A stretch of DNA of 6,889 nucleotides from Pseudomonadota bacterium (lineage in GTDB: Bacteria; Pseudomonadota; Gammaproteobacteria; Steroidobacterales; Steroidobacteraceae), in the NCBI GenBank assembly GCA_021838065.1, contig JAKCEJ010000161.1, forward strand, positions 1 through 6,889, read 5' to 3'. The translations under genes were made by a program, and so were the position numbers. Under the pieces are notes generated by a model. The model did no database searches. It had not been told where the DNA came from and was given only the letters and a program-made list of their open reading frames with translations. Shown here one piece after another: positions 1 through 5,364 of the stretch (its first letter is position 1; each line of letters starts with the position of its first letter).

Positions 1-223
1 GCGCAAGCGCCTCGATGAGGCCCTGGGCATCGAGGCGCGTGATGGCGCCCTAGAGCGTTCCCGGCCCCAGGCTTGTTCGGCACAGGCCCGCGATGTCCTC
101 GATCATGGCGTGGCCGTGCTTCGGGCCGCCCGCGAGGCTCGCCAGCACGAGCAACGGCGGGTCCGAGTAGTGCCCCAGATCAGCCTCTTCGCGGCTCCTT
201 ACTACGTGTCGCGTACTACGCAT
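1..223 (-). pseudogene. PadR-family transcriptional regulator, N-terminal part, interrupted by an in-frame stop and cut by the window edge
   Basis: Reading the minus strand from the ATG at 223-221 gives 57 codons, a TAG at 52-50, and then the same frame stays open to the window edge. Before the stop the protein contains LLVLASLAGGPKHGHAMIED and then SLGPGTL; after it comes GAITRLDAQGLIEAL. These are the successive parts of the PadR winged-helix domain, whose usual motif is LGPGTLYGAI. The stop therefore sits exactly where the conserved tyrosine belongs, and one TAC-to-TAG change explains it. PadR proteins are dimeric DNA-binding repressors, often controlling transporters or their own operon. 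The start is also poor: the good Shine-Dalgarno AAGGAG at 200-195 is not followed by an in-frame ATG, GTG or TTG at normal spacing, while the ATG at 223 has none. The gene looks recently inactivated, but a sequencing or assembly error at one base would look the same. Family assignment is firm; pseudogene status is moderate. Confidence 0.75.
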
Positions 224-231
224 GACGTAGT
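201..231. promoter_or_regulatory. 31-bp nested dyad, probable operator of the PadR-type regulator
   Basis: Outer arms ACTACGT (201-207) and ACGTAGT (225-231) and inner arms GCGTA (211-215) and TACGC (217-221) are both exactly symmetric about the same base, 216. Twelve of the fifteen position pairs are complementary; only the 3-nt spacers between the arms break the symmetry. The dyad overlaps the edge of the predicted -10 box and covers the start of the transcript of the PadR-family gene. That is where an autorepressing PadR protein would be expected to bind. The symmetry is seen directly; the role as operator is inferred. Confidence 0.55.
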
Positions 232-258
232 TATAGCTCCGTCCCGCGGCGCGTGCAA
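230..258 (-). promoter_or_regulatory. Candidate sigma-70-type promoter of the PadR-family gene
   Basis: On the minus strand TTGCAC (258-253) and TATAAC (235-230) are separated by 17 bp. The -10 box matches the consensus at five of six positions, the -35 box at three. Transcription would begin near 223, giving either a leaderless message at the ATG at 223 or a short leader carrying the AAGGAG at 200-195. The 31-bp dyad at 201-231 lies over the start point. Confidence 0.4.
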
Positions 259-277
259 GCGGCCGAGCGCGAATCTT

Positions 278-340
278 CGCGAGCGCTCGCGCGGCGGGTC
301 GGCCGGACCGGCAGGCGCGTGACCGCGGGCGGCCCGCCCG
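278..340. other. GC-rich inverted repeats behind lon; possible 3' hairpins
   Basis: The 118-base gap between the lon stop and the PadR-family gene contains a perfect 14-nt palindrome CGCGAGCGCTCGCG (278-291) and a 5-bp all-GC stem at 326-330/336-340 with a 5-nt loop, immediately after the lon stop codon. Neither is followed by a run of T on the minus strand, so they do not make a convincing intrinsic terminator. They could protect the 3' end of the hsp20-lon message or be chance structure in GC-rich DNA. I see no gene in the gap. Confidence 0.3.
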
Positions 341-2758
341 TCAGGCCACCGATTTCTCGTTTTCCGCGCTCCTGCGACCGGCAGACTTGTGCTCCTGCGC
401 GGCGGCGAGCGCCGCGTCGAGCGCCTCGGAGACGTTATCCACCCAGATGAACTCGAGCAGCGAGCGTGCGCTCTGCGGGATGTCCTCGAGATCACGCTGA
501 TTGCGCGCCGGCAGGATGACCTTGCGGATACCCGCCCGCGCCGCAGCAATCGTCTTCTCTTTGATTCCCCCCACCGGCAGCACCAGACCGCGCAGGCTGA
601 TCTCGCCCGTCATGGCGACGTCCGGGCGCACGGGCCGGCGCCTCAAGAGCGAAACCAGCGACACGAACATCGCCACACCGGCGCTCGGCCCGTCCTTCGG
701 AATGGCACCGGCAGGGACGTGCACGTGGATATCGCTTTGATCGAAAAGCTTCGGATCGATGCCGAGCTCGGCCGCCTGCGCCTTGACCAGACTGAGGGCG
801 GCCTGCGCCGACTCCTTCATGACATCGCCGAGCTGACCCGTCAGGATCAGCTTGCCGCTTCCCGGCATGCGCGCCGACTCGACGAAAAGGATATCGCCGC
901 CGACGGGTGTCCAGGCGAGACCGGTCGCCACGCCGGGGATCGATGTGCGTTGCGCGACCTCATTCTCGAACCGGTACGGGCCCAGCACTTCGGCGACATC
1001 GTCGGCCTCGAAGCGCACGCTGGTGACCTTTCCTTCCGCGATACGCATCGCCGCGCGCCGCAGCAGCGCGCCGATCTCCCGCTCGAGATTGCGGCAGCCG
1101 GACTCGCGCGTGTACTCGCGGATGACCCGAGTCAGCGCCGCGTCGGAGATGCTCACCTGTGCGGCCTCGAGACCGTTGGCCTTGATCTGGCGCTGCACGA
1201 GATAGCGCTTGGCGATCTCGAGTTTCTCCTCGTCCGTGTAGCCCGTGAGCTGAATGATCTCCATGCGGTCGCGCAGCGGCCCCGGGATCGTCTCGAGCAC
1301 GTTGGCGGTCGCGACGAACAGCACGTGGCTGAGATCAAAGGGCAGGCCGAGGTAGTTGTCCCGAAACGTCGCGTTCTGCTCCGGATCGAGCACCTCGAGC
1401 AGCGCAGAGGCCGGATCACCCTGGAAGCTCGCGCTCAACTTGTCGATCTCATCGAGCATGAACACCGGATTGCGCGTGCCGGCCTTGCGCAGACTCTGAA
1501 TGATGTTACCGGGCAGCGCCCCGACGTAGGTGCGCCGGTGGCCGCGGATCTCCGCCTCATCGTGCACCCCGCCGAGGCTGGCGCGCACGAACTTCAGCCC
1601 CAGCGCCCGCGCGACGCTCTGGCCGAGGGAAGTCTTGCCGACACCGGGCGGGCCGACGAAGCACAGAATCGGGCTGCGCCCCTGCGGGTTGAGCTTGCGC
1701 ACCGCGAGGTACTCGAGGATGCGGCGCTTGACCTTCTCGAGCCCGTAGTGATCCTCATCGAGCACGGTGCGGGCCCGCTCGATGTCGATGTCCTCAGCGT
1801 CCGCCTTGCCCCACGGCAGCGCCACGAGCCAGTCGAGATAGTTGCGCACCATGCCGTGCTCGGGGCTCGCCTCGCTCATGCGCTGCAGCCGCTTGAGTTC
1901 CTTGCGGGCCTGCTCCTCCACCTCGGCCGGCATGTGCGCCTCGGTGATGGCCTTGTCGAGCTCCGAGACATCGCTCGCGCCTTCCTCGGCTTCGCCCAGC
2001 TCCCTCTGCAGCTGATGCAGCTGCTCGCGCAGCACCGCCTCGCGCTGGCGCTCCCCGAGCGCGGCCTGCGTCTGCTCGGTGATGTCCCGTGTGATCTTCA
2101 TCACCTCAACGCGATGCGCGAGAAGCTTCACGACTTTGTCGAGCCGTTCCTTCAGATCGAAGGTCTCGAGCAGTTCCTGCTTCTCCTGCGGCTTGACGTC
2201 CATGAAGCTGACGATCAGGTCCGCGAGCTGCGCCGCCGATTCGATGGCGGCGAGGGTGCGCGCCAGCTCCGGCGGTACCTGGGGCAGCAGCGACAGCGCC
2301 TCGGCGGCGCGCTGCTTGAGGTAATCGACGCGCGCCTCGATGTCCGGACCCGCGGCGGCCGGCTCGGCAATCGTCTCGACACGCGCAGCGAGATACGGCG
2401 CCTCGCGTACGACCTGCAGCAGGCGAAAGCGGCTCTCACCCTGACAGACCAGGTGATGCGCGCCGTCCGGAGCCGTTACGTAACGCACCACCGTCGCGAG
2501 CACACCGACCTGATACAGCTCGGCCGGCTTGGGCTTCTCGACCGATGGGTCGTGCTGGAGCAGCAATCCGACCTTGCGCCCCGTTCGTACGGCCTCCTGA
2601 GCGGCGGCGATGCTCTCCTCCCGGCCGAGGGTGACGGGCAGCACGACGCCGGGAAACAGCACCACGTTGCGCATGGCAACGATGGGCACTGCATCCGCCG
2701 GCAGCGGCGGCAGCTCGTTGCGCGCTGTAGAGGGCGCGTTGTGCTCTTTATCCGTCAT
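341..2758 (-). CDS. lon: ATP-dependent Lon protease (endopeptidase La, S16 family)
   Basis: This is a complete 805-residue LonA-type protease, close to the 784 residues of the E. coli enzyme. It unfolds and degrades misfolded and regulatory proteins in the cytoplasm as a hexameric ring. The N-terminal substrate-binding domain starts near residue 16 (LPPLPADAVPIVAMRNVVLFPG) and runs to about 210, followed by a helical, coiled-coil-rich segment to about 310. The AAA+ module has Walker A GPPGVGKT (369-376), Walker B MLDEID (434-439), sensor-1 Asn486, an arginine finger at Arg498 and sensor-2 Arg556. The protease domain has the catalytic Ser692 in PKDGPSAG and Lys735 in GGIKEK, so the Ser-Lys dyad is intact. 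The start is 3 nt behind the hsp20 stop; its Shine-Dalgarno GGAG (2771-2768) lies inside the last hsp20 codons, pointing to translational coupling. No damage is seen, and I am very sure of the family. Confidence 0.97.
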   Translation of the reverse strand: MTDKEHNAPSTARNELPPLPADAVPIVAMRNVVLFPGVVLPVTLGREESIAAAQEAVRTGRKVGLLLQHDPSVEKPKPAELYQVGVLATVVRYVTAPDGAHHLVCQGESRFRLLQVVREAPYLAARVETIAEPAAAGPDIEARVDYLKQRAAEALSLLPQVPPELARTLAAIESAAQLADLIVSFMDVKPQEKQELLETFDLKERLDKVVKLLAHRVEVMKITRDITEQTQAALGERQREAVLREQLHQLQRELGEAEEGASDVSELDKAITEAHMPAEVEEQARKELKRLQRMSEASPEHGMVRNYLDWLVALPWGKADAEDIDIERARTVLDEDHYGLEKVKRRILEYLAVRKLNPQGRSPILCFVGPPGVGKTSLGQSVARALGLKFVRASLGGVHDEAEIRGHRRTYVGALPGNIIQSLRKAGTRNPVFMLDEIDKLSASFQGDPASALLEVLDPEQNATFRDNYLGLPFDLSHVLFVATANVLETIPGPLRDRMEIIQLTGYTDEEKLEIAKRYLVQRQIKANGLEAAQVSISDAALTRVIREYTRESGCRNLEREIGALLRRAAMRIAEGKVTSVRFEADDVAEVLGPYRFENEVAQRTSIPGVATGLAWTPVGGDILFVESARMPGSGKLILTGQLGDVMKESAQAALSLVKAQAAELGIDPKLFDQSDIHVHVPAGAIPKDGPSAGVAMFVSLVSLLRRRPVRPDVAMTGEISLRGLVLPVGGIKEKTIAAARAGIRKVILPARNQRDLEDIPQSARSLLEFIWVDNVSEALDAALAAAQEHKSAGRRSAENEKSVA

Positions 2759-2761
2759 AGG

Positions 2762-3175
2762 TCATTTCTCCGTTGCCCGGGCGAGCCGCACTTCGAGGCA
2801 GCCGTGCTCGTAACGGGTTGCAGCGATCGCAAGCGGTACGCCCGACAGGGGAATGCGCCGCAGGAATCGGCCATGCGGAATCTCAAGACGGCGGATGAGC
2901 GCATTCGGGTGTGCGAGCTTGAGCGGACGCAGGGCACTGACAACGAGGACCGTCGCCTCCAGCCTGACCTCGATCGCCTCCGGCAGGACGCCGGGCAGCG
3001 CGAACAGCAGGACCACGCCGTCGGCGGTCTCCTGGATGTCCACCGGGGGCTCCCAGACCGCGGCATCGGTGCCTGGGCCGAGATAGCGCAGAAACTGCCG
3101 TTGCAGCCGTTCGGCCCTGTCCAGGACCTCGCAGGCCTCGACCCACATCCAGCCGTATTGCCGCTCACTGCTCAT
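2762..3175 (-). CDS. Hsp20/alpha-crystallin family small heat-shock protein
   Basis: This 137-residue protein resembles small heat-shock proteins, ATP-independent holdases that keep unfolding proteins soluble in the cytoplasm. A short N-terminal region (1-40, rich in W and L) precedes the alpha-crystallin domain. That domain begins at WEPPVDIQETADGVVLLFALPGV (41-63), continues through RRLEIPHGRFLRRIPL (95-110) and ends at HGCLEVRLA (124-132). The usual GVL signature near the domain end reads GCL here, and the chain stops about five residues later. There is thus no C-terminal tail with the IXI/V motif that links dimers into large oligomers, so it may work as a dimer or small assembly. The start at 3175 is chosen because AGGAG lies five bases upstream; the frame stays open to 3292, but that extension has no ribosome site and no family similarity. 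It is the first gene of an operon with lon, which suggests joint protein quality control. Confidence 0.88.
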   Translation of the reverse strand: MSSERQYGWMWVEACEVLDRAERLQRQFLRYLGPGTDAAVWEPPVDIQETADGVVLLFALPGVLPEAIEVRLEATVLVVSALRPLKLAHPNALIRRLEIPHGRFLRRIPLSGVPLAIAATRYEHGCLEVRLARATEK

Positions 3176-3180
3176 TCGTT

Positions 3181-3185
3181 CTCCT
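3181..3185 (-). promoter_or_regulatory. Ribosome binding site that fixes the hsp20 start
   Basis: Minus-strand AGGAG followed by five bases (AACGA) and then ATG at 3175-3173. This is a near-ideal Shine-Dalgarno spacing and argues against the 39-codon-longer reading that begins at 3292. Confidence 0.75.
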
Positions 3186-3232
3186 GCCTGGCCCAGGCCC
3201 ACGGACGGCGCAGGCCACGCACCGCGGCGACC

Positions 3233-3294
3233 GCACACACTGCCCGCACCGTCGTTGCAGCACGCGTTGCCTGCTGCGATATGGGCACACACTG
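3233..3294. repeat. 10-bp direct repeat in the hsp20-lon leader
   Basis: GCACACACTG occurs exactly at 3233-3242 and again at 3285-3294, with starts 52 bp apart, close to five helical turns of DNA. Both copies lie between the candidate hsp20 promoter and the hsp20 start. They could be paired binding sites for one regulator, or chance. Confidence 0.4.
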
Positions 3295-3300
3295 ACCTTG

Positions 3301-3327
3301 ATGCGGTCGGCGGGAAGGCAAATCAAG
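3301..3327 (-). promoter_or_regulatory. Candidate heat-shock (sigma-32-like) promoter for hsp20-lon
   Basis: On the minus strand CTTGAT (3327-3322) and CCGCAT (3306-3301) are separated by 15 bp. The sigma-32 consensus is CTTGAA, 13-15 bp, CCCCAT, so each box differs at one position. The start point would fall near 3293, leaving a leader of about 118 nt before the hsp20 ATG. Heat-shock control of an hsp20-lon operon would be expected, which makes the match more believable but also easy to over-read. A second -10-like GCCCATAT lies at 3286-3279 without a good partner box. Confidence 0.35.
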
Positions 3328-3534
3328 GCGCTGCCGCAGCCGGATCGTCCTGCAACGCCAGAGGCTTCTCCATCCGGAAGGATGCGTATGTCAGTGCGGG
3401 CTTACTCCGGCGCGGCGGCAGCCGCAGCACCCGTGCCCCGTACCCGCCCGCTGAGGGCCGACCCGCAGCGGCTCTCCATTCACGTACAACAAACGCTCAG
3501 TGCGCGGCTGAAATACACACCCTGTCAACGACCC
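3328..3534. other. Intergenic stretch without a supported gene
   Basis: This is the middle part of the 500-base gap between the PLP enzyme and hsp20. Short open frames exist on both strands, including a plus-strand one at 3298-3573 with a TTG start, but none has a ribosome site, family similarity or the strong third-position GC preference of the neighbouring genes. A perfect TTGACA lies on the minus strand at 3528-3523 but has no -10 box at 16-18 bp. I see no RNA gene. Confidence 0.45.
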
Positions 3535-3587
3535 CTCTCGGCACGGGAGAGCTTCAGCGTGGGTCACGCGTGAAGCTGAGGGCCCTC
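3535..3587. repeat. Cluster of inverted repeats
   Basis: Three structures sit side by side. First, CTCTC (3535-3539) faces GAGAG (3547-3551). Second, AGCTTCA plus GCGT (3550-3560) pairs with ACGC plus TGAAGCT (3566-3569 and 3571-3577), giving an 11-bp stem with one bulged G and a 5-nt loop. Third, GAGGGCCCTC (3578-3587) is a perfect palindrome. The loop side of the second also contains the perfect palindrome TCACGCGTGA (3564-3573). The first and second stems share two bases and so compete. No T-run follows on either strand. The cluster may be a binding site or a folded 3' end behind the PLP-enzyme message. Confidence 0.5.
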
Positions 3588-3636
3588 CCGGACGGTTCCC
3601 GTCAGGAGTGTATGAAGCGGCGTGGATTGGGAGCGA

Positions 3637-3675
3637 CGGGGCTCAACGGACGGCCCCGTGGCGGGACGGCGGGGC
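3637..3675 (-). terminator. Competing hairpins at the 3' end of the PLP-enzyme gene; weak terminator candidate
   Basis: The six bases GCCCCG (3653-3658) can pair either with CGGGGC at 3637-3642 (10-nt loop) or with CGGGGC at 3670-3675, which includes one base of the stop codon (11-nt loop). The two stems exclude each other. Neither is followed by a U-rich tract on the minus strand, so a classical intrinsic terminator is not shown; Rho-dependent ending or 3'-end protection is possible. Confidence 0.3.
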
Positions 3676-4835
3676 TACGCCGGCGACGGCTGTGCGCCCG
3701 GCACGCTGCGCAGCGCTCGATCCAGGTCAGTCCACAGATCCTCCACCGCCTCGATACCCACGCTCAGGCGCAGCAGCGTGGCCGGCAGGTGCTCCTGTCC
3801 CGCATTGCGGGCCCGCCGTTCGATCGTGGACTCGACCGCGCCCAGACTGGTCGCGTGCTGGATAAGTTCAAGCCTCGCGCATACGGCGTCGGCGGCGCGG
3901 GCATCACCGCGCACGTCGAACGAGATGATGGTGCCGAATCCCTTGAGCTGACGTCGCGCGGCTTCATGGGTCGGGTGGCTCGCCAGCCCAGGATAGCGCG
4001 TGAGAGCCACGTTCGGATGGCGCGCAAGGCGTTCGGCCAGTGTCATCGCGTTGCGCTGCGCCCGCTCGAGCCGCAGCGCCAGCGTCCTGACCCCGCGGAC
4101 CGCGAGAAACATCTCGAGCGTGCCGGGTGTCGCACCCGAGAGCTCGCGGGCCTGCCGCAGCCCCGCCAAGAGATCCGCATCGCGCACGCTCACCACGCCG
4201 CCGAGCAGATCCGAGTGTCCGCCGATGAATTTCGTCAGCGACTGCACCGAGACGTCCGCTCCGAGATCGAGCGGCCGCTGATTGAGCGGCGTGGCGAAGG
4301 TGTTATCGACGGCAAGAATCGCTCCAGGCTTGCGCGGTGCGGCACAGATCTTGTCCAGGTCGGCCACCGTCAGCAGCGGGTTCGATGGCGATTCCAGCCA
4401 GATCAGGTCCGCCGAGCCGCACATCCGGACCCAGCCCGCGGTATCGGTCACCGCGATGCGATGCACGGTCCAGCGGCCGCGGTCCTGGCCGATCTTGGCG
4501 AGTTGCACGACACCCTGATAGCAGTCATCCGGCAGGGCCACGAGCGAGCCGGTGGGAAGTCGGTCGAAGATCGCCGCAATCCCGGCCATCCCCGAGGCGA
4601 ACGAGAGCGATGCACCGCCCTCCAGTCCGCCGACGATCTCCTCGAGCGCCTCCCAGCCCGGCGTGGCGTCGTCGCGCGAATAGGAGCGGCTCGCGCCCAA
4701 GCGGTAGTTCGACGCCGGGTACAGCGGCACGTTCAGGGGCGAGCCGGGGCGCCGGTCCCGTCCGGCCGAGACGAGCCAGGATTCGACAGAAGCGGAATCA
4801 CTCGCGTGGCGCACGGTTGGGTCCTTCGGTTTCAT
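3675..4835 (-). CDS. PLP-dependent Cys/Met-metabolism enzyme, cystathionine gamma-synthase/gamma-lyase type
   Basis: This complete 386-residue fold-type I enzyme has the same length as E. coli MetB. Visible landmarks are YSR (52-54) for cofactor phosphate from the partner subunit, SGMAG (81-85) for phosphate binding, Tyr106 stacking on the PLP ring, ESPSNP (148-153), Asp177 in AVDNTFATP binding the PLP nitrogen, the Schiff-base lysine Lys202 in SLTKFIGGHSD, SLGAVES (330-336), and Arg356 in LRLSVGIE for the substrate carboxylate. Such enzymes make or cleave cystathionine or related sulfur amino acids in the cytoplasm. The motif usually read as YSRxxNPT is YSRDDATP here. Sequence alone does not separate synthase, gamma-lyase, beta-lyase or methionine gamma-lyase activity, so no gene symbol is given. 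It seems to be transcribed alone, with over 300 bases of non-coding DNA on each side. The ribosome site is weak: GGAA only three bases before the ATG. Confidence 0.92.
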   Translation of the reverse strand: MKPKDPTVRHASDSASVESWLVSAGRDRRPGSPLNVPLYPASNYRLGASRSYSRDDATPGWEALEEIVGGLEGGASLSFASGMAGIAAIFDRLPTGSLVALPDDCYQGVVQLAKIGQDRGRWTVHRIAVTDTAGWVRMCGSADLIWLESPSNPLLTVADLDKICAAPRKPGAILAVDNTFATPLNQRPLDLGADVSVQSLTKFIGGHSDLLGGVVSVRDADLLAGLRQARELSGATPGTLEMFLAVRGVRTLALRLERAQRNAMTLAERLARHPNVALTRYPGLASHPTHEAARRQLKGFGTIISFDVRGDARAADAVCARLELIQHATSLGAVESTIERRARNAGQEHLPATLLRLSVGIEAVEDLWTDLDRALRSVPGAQPSPA

Positions 4836-4853
4836 CGTTCCATCTTAACGGAT

Positions 4854-4881
4854 GAGGCCCGCGTGCGTGCGCGGGGGCCTC
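4854..4881. promoter_or_regulatory. GC-rich bulged hairpin just upstream of the PLP-enzyme start
   Basis: GAGGCCCGCG (4854-4863) is complementary to the arm at 4870-4881 (CGCGGGGGCCTC), which carries two extra G. The result is a 10-bp stem with a 2-nt bulge and a 6-nt loop. It ends 18 bases before the ATG at 4835, so in the message it would sit next to the ribosome-binding region. It could affect translation or transcript end processing. I recognise no known riboswitch or leader family. Confidence 0.4.
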
Positions 4882-4884
4882 GAG

Positions 4885-5171
4885 AGGTCACACCATCGGT
4901 GCGGCGGGCAAAGGCGCTGGGAAAACCTCGCCGGTCACTCGAGACCGGCTGGCCGGGGTCCTCGGCTGGCGAGCGCCGCGGTCGAGCGGCACCGCACTCT
5001 GATACGGCAGAGCCGCGGATCGCCCGAAATCTCGACCTTGAGCTGTGCGACGCCACAGTGCTCACCGCCGGCTCCAAGCCTTCCGCTGTGTCGGGCGCGT
5101 TCAGGGGCGGCATCGCGGCGGCCTTTGCCGCAAACCCCAGTGCACCGTTTCGGGAGACCGGAACGTCTGCG
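4885..5171. other. Intergenic stretch without a supported gene
   Basis: This fills the gap between the PLP enzyme and the sigma-factor remnant. A minus-strand frame is open at 5113-4832 (93 codons) but overlaps the start of the PLP enzyme, has no recognisable domain, and is rich in R, S and A as shadow frames in GC-rich DNA usually are. I find no convincing promoter, terminator or RNA gene. It may contain further decayed sequence linked to the neighbouring remnant, but I cannot show this. Confidence 0.4.
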
Positions 5172-5364
5172 CTATCCGATCGTCACGTCCAGCTCCGCGA
5201 GACGCGCCGGATCCATGACGATCTCGACCTCTGCAATCCGGTCCTGTTGGATCATGAATTGGATCATGAACAGGAATGCGGACCGCACGGCGCCGCCCAC
5301 CGCCCACACCGCGCCCGCTTCTCCGTCGATCAGCGCCCGCCGGCCGGCACATCGGCGAGTCGCC
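5172..5364 (-). pseudogene. Remnant of the C-terminal SnoaL-like domain of an ECF41/SigJ-type sigma factor
   Basis: The minus-strand frame ending at the TAG at 5174-5172 reads RRALIDGEAGAVWAVGG, then a hydrophobic stretch FLFMIQ, then DRIAEVEIVMDPARLAELDVTIG. This pattern (A-L-x-x-G, a glycine turn, a beta strand, then GRI-x-E-I-x-x-x-x-D-P-x-R-L-x-x-L-D near the end) is what I know from the C-terminal extension of ECF41/SigJ-type sigma factors, a SnoaL/NTF2-like domain. Only about 60 residues fit. The sigma domains 2 and 4 are missing, because upstream of about 5364 the DNA is the intact end of the S9 peptidase gene in a different frame. The piece thus appears to be a 5'-truncated leftover. 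An exact 12-bp duplication inserts four residues in it. Recognition is from memory of the family pattern, so other NTF2-like proteins remain possible. Confidence 0.5.
5247..5270. repeat. Exact 12-bp tandem duplication
   Basis: TTGGATCATGAA occurs at 5247-5258 and immediately again at 5259-5270. In the minus-strand frame of the sigma-factor remnant it doubles the residues FMIQ without shifting the frame, inside what should be a beta strand. It looks like replication slippage in a sequence no longer under selection. Confidence 0.85.

Noticed and set aside
326..340. Intrinsic terminator of lon
   Set aside because: The stem is only 5 bp and no T-run follows on the minus strand, so it is kept only as a possible 3' hairpin.
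3176..3292. A 39-residue N-terminal extension of the Hsp20 protein
   Set aside because: It has no ribosome site and no family similarity, whereas the ATG at 3175 follows AGGAG at ideal spacing.
389..3295. A 968-codon open frame on the plus strand covering lon and hsp20
   Set aside because: It lies wholly opposite two clearly recognised genes, has no domain and is rich in R, L, H and A. It is the expected antisense shadow of strongly biased codons in GC-rich DNA.
3477..3479. A 25-codon minus-strand frame from the ATG at 3479
   Set aside because: It has no clear ribosome site, no known peptide pattern and an alanine-rich composition expected by chance.
3523..3528. Perfect minus-strand TTGACA as a -35 box
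   Set aside because: No acceptable -10 box is found 16-18 bp downstream.
4832..5113. A 93-codon minus-strand frame upstream of and overlapping the PLP-enzyme start
   Set aside because: It has no recognisable domain, a low-complexity R/S/A composition, and overlap with a well-supported gene start.
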